Assembly (NCBI GenBank): GCA_021828635.1
Contig: JAJZEJ010000035.1
Span: 1-8,478 of the forward strand
Direction: 5' to 3'
Length of the DNA: 8,478 bases
Source of the DNA: Chloroflexota bacterium
GTDB taxonomy: Bacteria; Chloroflexota; Ktedonobacteria; Ktedonobacterales; Ktedonobacteraceae
A program made the position numbers and the translations under genes. Positions 6,139 through 8,478 of the stretch are shown here, one piece after another (the first letter of the stretch is position 1; every line of letters starts with the position of its first letter). The notes under the pieces are model-generated. The model saw only the letters and a program-made list of their open reading frames with translations. It made no database searches and was not told where the DNA came from.

Positions 6139-7038
6139 TTACATGCCGATCAAGTCTGCTTTTTGCATGATATTGCGAGCATTTCGGGCGACCGCGACAT
6201 CAATCATCTTGCCCTCATAGGCCACAGCTCCCAGACCTTTTGCCTGCGCCTCGCTATACAGTGCATCAATAGCACGCGCACGGGCGACATCTTGTGCTAG
6301 TGGTGAGAAGACCTCATTGGCAATCTCAATCTGACTGGGATGAATGGCCCATTTGCCAGCCATACCCAGCACTTTCGAGCGCACACACTCGCGTCGATAG
6401 CCATCAGAGTTCTTGAAATCGAGATAGGGACCATCCACGGCATCGATACCGGCGGCACGAGCAGCAATGATAACTTTGTTACGCGCATAGTGCCAGAGGT
6501 CGCCGGGATAGGTATCCAGGTCATTGCCGATATATTGCGCATCAATACCCTGCGAAGCACTATAATCGCCGGGACCGAAAATGAGTGCCTCCAGGCGCGT
6601 ACTGGCTTGTGCAATCTCCTCGACATGGATCATAGCCTCCACCTCCTCAATCAGTACCTCTAAGCCAATGCGTTGTGGACGATGCAGGCGTTGCTCGATC
6701 TGCGTCAGTAGCACATCAACCCACCAGACATCGCGTGCCGTCTTGACTTTAGGCACCATCAGCAGATCCAGATACCCGCCTGCCTCCTCGACAATCGAAA
6801 TAATATCCTGATAGGCATATTCAGTACTAATATCGTTGATACGCACAGCGCGTGTCTTCTTACCCCAATCCAACGTTTTCAGCCCATGAATGACTTTCGC
6901 ACGTGCGGCGACTTTCTCATTGGGCGAAACTGAGTCTTCCAGGTCCAGAAACACCATATCGGCGGCGCTACTGGCGGCCTTCTCTATCATGCGTTCATTG
7001 CTAGCCGGTGTCGATAATTCTGAGCGTCTCAGGCGCAT
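6139..7038 (-). CDS. CitE/malyl-CoA-lyase-like CoA-ester lyase (HpcH/HpaI aldolase family)
   Basis: 299-residue TIM-barrel enzyme of the HpcH/HpaI aldolase superfamily, which cleaves or condenses 3-hydroxyacyl-CoA esters such as malyl-, methylmalyl- or citramalyl-CoA with Mg2+. Visible motifs: RRSELSTPASN (4-14) at the CoA-binding N-terminus, FLDLEDSV (30-37), substrate-binding arginine in VRIND (R66), likely Mg2+ ligands E131 (LIEEVEAM) and D158 (GPGDYS), DGPYLDF (202-208) and GKWAIHPSQI (228-237). The GKWAIHPSQI and DGPYxDF stretches resemble malyl-CoA lyases more than citrate lyase CitE; exact substrate cannot be read from sequence. The length fits single-domain members. It is the first gene of a probable three-gene operon ending in mftF, with a strong purine-rich ribosome binding site at 7044-7055 and a promoter upstream. 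Its link to mycofactocin is not established; it may be a metabolic passenger. Confidence 0.82.
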   Translation of the reverse strand: MRLRRSELSTPASNERMIEKAASSAADMVFLDLEDSVSPNEKVAARAKVIHGLKTLDWGKKTRAVRINDISTEYAYQDIISIVEEAGGYLDLLMVPKVKTARDVWWVDVLLTQIEQRLHRPQRIGLEVLIEEVEAMIHVEEIAQASTRLEALIFGPGDYSASQGIDAQYIGNDLDTYPGDLWHYARNKVIIAARAAGIDAVDGPYLDFKNSDGYRRECVRSKVLGMAGKWAIHPSQIEIANEVFSPLAQDVARARAIDALYSEAQAKGLGAVAYEGKMIDVAVARNARNIMQKADLIGM

Positions 7039-7043
7039 ACCCT

Positions 7044-7055
7044 CTTCCTTCCTTC
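7044..7055 (-). promoter_or_regulatory. Strong ribosome binding site of the CitE-like gene
   Basis: On the - strand the bases before ATG (7038) read GAAGGAAGGAAGAGGGT. This purine-rich, Shine-Dalgarno-like run fixes the start at 7038. Confidence 0.7.
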
Positions 7056-7074
7056 ACAAAGACTGATACGCTTC

Positions 7075-7083
7075 ATTATAACA
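7075..7083 (-). promoter_or_regulatory. Extended -10 promoter of the CitE-like/GxGYxYP/mftF operon
   Basis: On the - strand TGT-TATAAT (7083 to 7075) is a consensus -10 box with the TGn extension. The -35 position, 17 bp further upstream (7098-7103), reads ATACAA, which is poor, so the promoter may rely on the extended -10 or on an activator. The expected transcription start is near 7068, about 30 nt before the start codon. Confidence 0.55.
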
Positions 7084-7096
7084 AACTTGCACGCGC

Positions 7097-7121
7097 TTTG
7101 TATCCTCATGCAGGACACAAA
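7097..7121. promoter_or_regulatory. Inverted repeat, candidate operator over the -35 region
   Basis: Arms TTTGTATCCT (7097-7106) and AGGACACAAA (7112-7121) are complementary at 9 of 10 positions around a 5-bp centre CATGC. The site covers the -35 position of the leftward promoter at 7075-7083 and lies about 100 bp from the rightward gene at 7221. Its size and symmetry fit binding of a dimeric transcription factor. No regulator gene is present in the window to pair with it. Confidence 0.45.
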
Positions 7122-7220
7122 CATCGATAGGATAGTCGCTATTGATATACGTCTGTACAATATGAAACACTACAACATATGCTGTACCCACGTGCCGATG
7201 TAAAGTAAAGGACAGGAAAG

Positions 7221-7763
7221 ATGAAACGCAAACGAGCAGACCGTATAGACTGGGAACGCATCCTCCAGAGACGCTTCGCCCTCACTCGTCTTGAAGACAA
7301 CACCTTTAAGGGTTACGTGTCGCTATTTTGTATCGACGAGGTAACAGAACCACTGATTATCACGCATCGAAACGAACGTGTATGCCTGGTTGATAATGGC
7401 TACAAGTGGCTCCAGCACTTTCCCGATGGTGAACCCTATGCTCTCACCTCTATTTTCAACGGGCAAGACGAGCTGATACGCTGGTACCTGGACATCTGCA
7501 AACGGCACTGGCGTGATGAGCAAGGTATTGTCTGGTACGATGATCTCTACCTCGACCTGGACATCTCACCTAATGGTATCATCAATGTACTGGACGTAGA
7601 TGAGCTGGATGAGGCACTGAAAACGGAAGGAGTGACGCACAGTGAGTATGAGCAGGCATGGAGAGTACTGAATAGCGTTATGAGCGCCATTGAAGAGGAT
7701 ATGTTTCCGCTCTTCTGGCTCTGCGAGGAGCATTATCAACGTCTATTATCCCTTGTGCCATAA
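7221..7763 (+). CDS. DUF402 family protein
   Basis: 180-residue protein with a DUF402 domain over about residues 45-150. Diagnostic stretches are YKWLQHFPDG (61-70), an aromatic/acidic core with DELIRWYLDICKRHW (83-97), then VWYDDLYLDLDISPNG (104-119) followed by VLDVDELDEAL (123-133) and an A(146) within EYEQAW. Members of this fold include nucleoside di-/triphosphate phosphatases and RNA-binding FAU-1-type proteins; the acidic cluster YDDLYLDLD plus DVDELD would supply metal ligands in the phosphatase group. Which activity applies here cannot be decided. AAGGA at 7208-7212, eight bases before ATG, supports the start. It is transcribed divergently from the mftF operon across a 182-bp region and shows no visible functional link to it. 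No signal peptide or membrane segment. Confidence 0.75.
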   Translation: MKRKRADRIDWERILQRRFALTRLEDNTFKGYVSLFCIDEVTEPLIITHRNERVCLVDNGYKWLQHFPDGEPYALTSIFNGQDELIRWYLDICKRHWRDEQGIVWYDDLYLDLDISPNGIINVLDVDELDEALKTEGVTHSEYEQAWRVLNSVMSAIEEDMFPLFWLCEEHYQRLLSLVP

Positions 7764-7879
7764 TAAGCTTCTGCACAAAAAATTGTTTGCTCTTTTCCTA
7801 CTATTCGCTTTAACTTTTTACCTCTACGTCTCGTATATGTCTGTGGTAATTGTATTCATTAAACGAGAGGAAAGACACG
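7764..7879. other. Short AT-rich intergenic region
   Basis: 116 bp between the DUF402 gene and the last gene. It is AT-rich with runs such as CAAAAAATTG and TTTAACTTTTTACC, but I see no hairpin resembling a terminator. A promoter could lie here; TATATG at about 7834 is a weak -10-like box, not strong enough to call. Confidence 0.4.
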
Positions 7880-8478
7880 ATGTACAAGGAACAGCTCATC
7901 CGCGAAGCCCTCGGTTTACCACTCAATGCCATTGAATATTACGTTAGCCAGATTCTCGCCGACCGTTTTCCTAAAAAGGTTCTTGTTGAAGGCGGCGATA
8001 TGCTCTTCAACCTTGAAGAGTACATACAAACGGGCCTCTGCACCATCGACTATCAAGCCATCGTTTACAATCAGGTCTTAACACACTGGCGCAATCCCGG
8101 CATATCTTCACTTAATCGCATGATGCCCCCAGGAATCGTGCGCTTCCCCAACGCCACCACAGGCATGTTCGCAGGCTCAACCTCTTCCGACGAAGAGATT
8201 GTTGACCGCGCCAAAAATGCCTGGCTCGCCGTAAAATGGCAGGAGCAGGATTTTGATATCGTGGTGATGAATTGGACAGAGGGCAATAGCCATATCTATC
8301 ACTACTGGATTATCAGCGAGAGCAACGAGTCGGCGAAAGCACTGATTAAAGTGGTCTGTCGCTGGAATGCGGAGATACGTGGCGAGGTGCTGGTCTTCGA
8401 TAACGGCCACTGGTGCAAAAACTCTGACCTCTTCCAAGCTATCAAAAACGCGACATTGGATAATCTGATTTTGCGTGG
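7880..8478 (+). CDS. Probable N-terminal region of an AAA-family ATPase (partial)
   Basis: An open frame begins at ATG 7880, preceded by AGAGGAAAG at 7866-7874, and runs off the right edge after 199 codons without a stop. The protein begins MYKEQLIREALGLPLNAIEY. It contains a polar stretch TGMFAGSTSSDEEIVDRAKNA, then a likely beta-rich part with WTEGNSHIYHYWIISES and VFDNGHWCKNSDL, and at the cut end IKNATLDNLILR. The layout, a 'filling and gating' N-domain ending in a 'W/T-x-D-x-L-I-L' linker just before the nucleotide-binding domain, recalls N-terminal regions of proteasome-ATPase-like AAA proteins in Chloroflexota and Actinobacteria. No Walker motif lies inside the window, so this is a family guess. 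It follows the DUF402 gene on the same strand after 116 bp. Confidence 0.5.
   Translation, partial: MYKEQLIREALGLPLNAIEYYVSQILADRFPKKVLVEGGDMLFNLEEYIQTGLCTIDYQAIVYNQVLTHWRNPGISSLNRMMPPGIVRFPNATTGMFAGSTSSDEEIVDRAKNAWLAVKWQEQDFDIVVMNWTEGNSHIYHYWIISESNESAKALIKVVCRWNAEIRGEVLVFDNGHWCKNSDLFQAIKNATLDNLILR

Noticed and set aside
6297..6663. Open frames of about 107-109 residues on both strands within the CitE-like gene
   Set aside because: They are out-of-frame shadows of a gene with clear family motifs, and have no ribosome binding sites.
7142..7161. TTGATA/TACAAT as the promoter of the DUF402 gene
   Set aside because: The boxes are only 8 bp apart and no other pairing had both boxes and correct spacing.

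Overview
The window looks like a piece of a moderate-GC bacterial chromosome. Mycofactocin genes next to a malyl-CoA-lyase-like enzyme, a DUF402 protein and a probable AAA-type ATPase N-terminus, all in roughly 50-55% GC DNA, make me suspect a Chloroflexota (Ktedonobacteria-like) genome. That assignment is inference; the window holds no rRNA, tRNA or other phylogenetic marker.

Layout. (1) Positions 1-1372, + strand: the 3' end of an ABC transporter permease, then an overlapping ModC-like ATPase, probably for molybdate/tungstate. (2) 1375-2854, + strand: a candidate promoter, then mftB (PqqD-like peptide chaperone) and mftC (radical SAM/SPASM maturase), overlapping by one base. (3) 2868-2891: a symmetric hairpin that probably ends transcription from both sides. 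(4) 2882-7038, - strand, read from right to left: a CitE/malyl-CoA-lyase-like enzyme, a GxGYxYP-family protein (putative glycoside-hydrolase-like) and mftF (mycofactocin glycosyltransferase). The first two genes are 18 bp apart and the last two overlap as ATGA, so they look like one operon. (5) 7039-7220: the upstream region of that operon, with an extended -10 promoter and a near-perfect inverted repeat over the -35 position. (6) 7221-8478, + strand: a DUF402 protein and the 5' part of a further gene that runs off the window.

How it fits together. MftB and MftC are the known machinery that decarboxylates and crosslinks the C-terminus of the MftA precursor peptide. MftF is the enzyme that adds glucose units to the redox cofactor. 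Here these functions sit in two convergent transcription units. The mftF unit carries two genes that are not part of the canonical mft set, one of them a possible carbohydrate-active protein translationally coupled to mftF. I could not find mftA, mftD or mftE in the window.

The most unusual structural signal is a 95-nt element with perfect 32-nt inverted arms lying inside the mftF coding sequence. It is read through in frame and appears to add about 33 residues between two hydrophobic segments.
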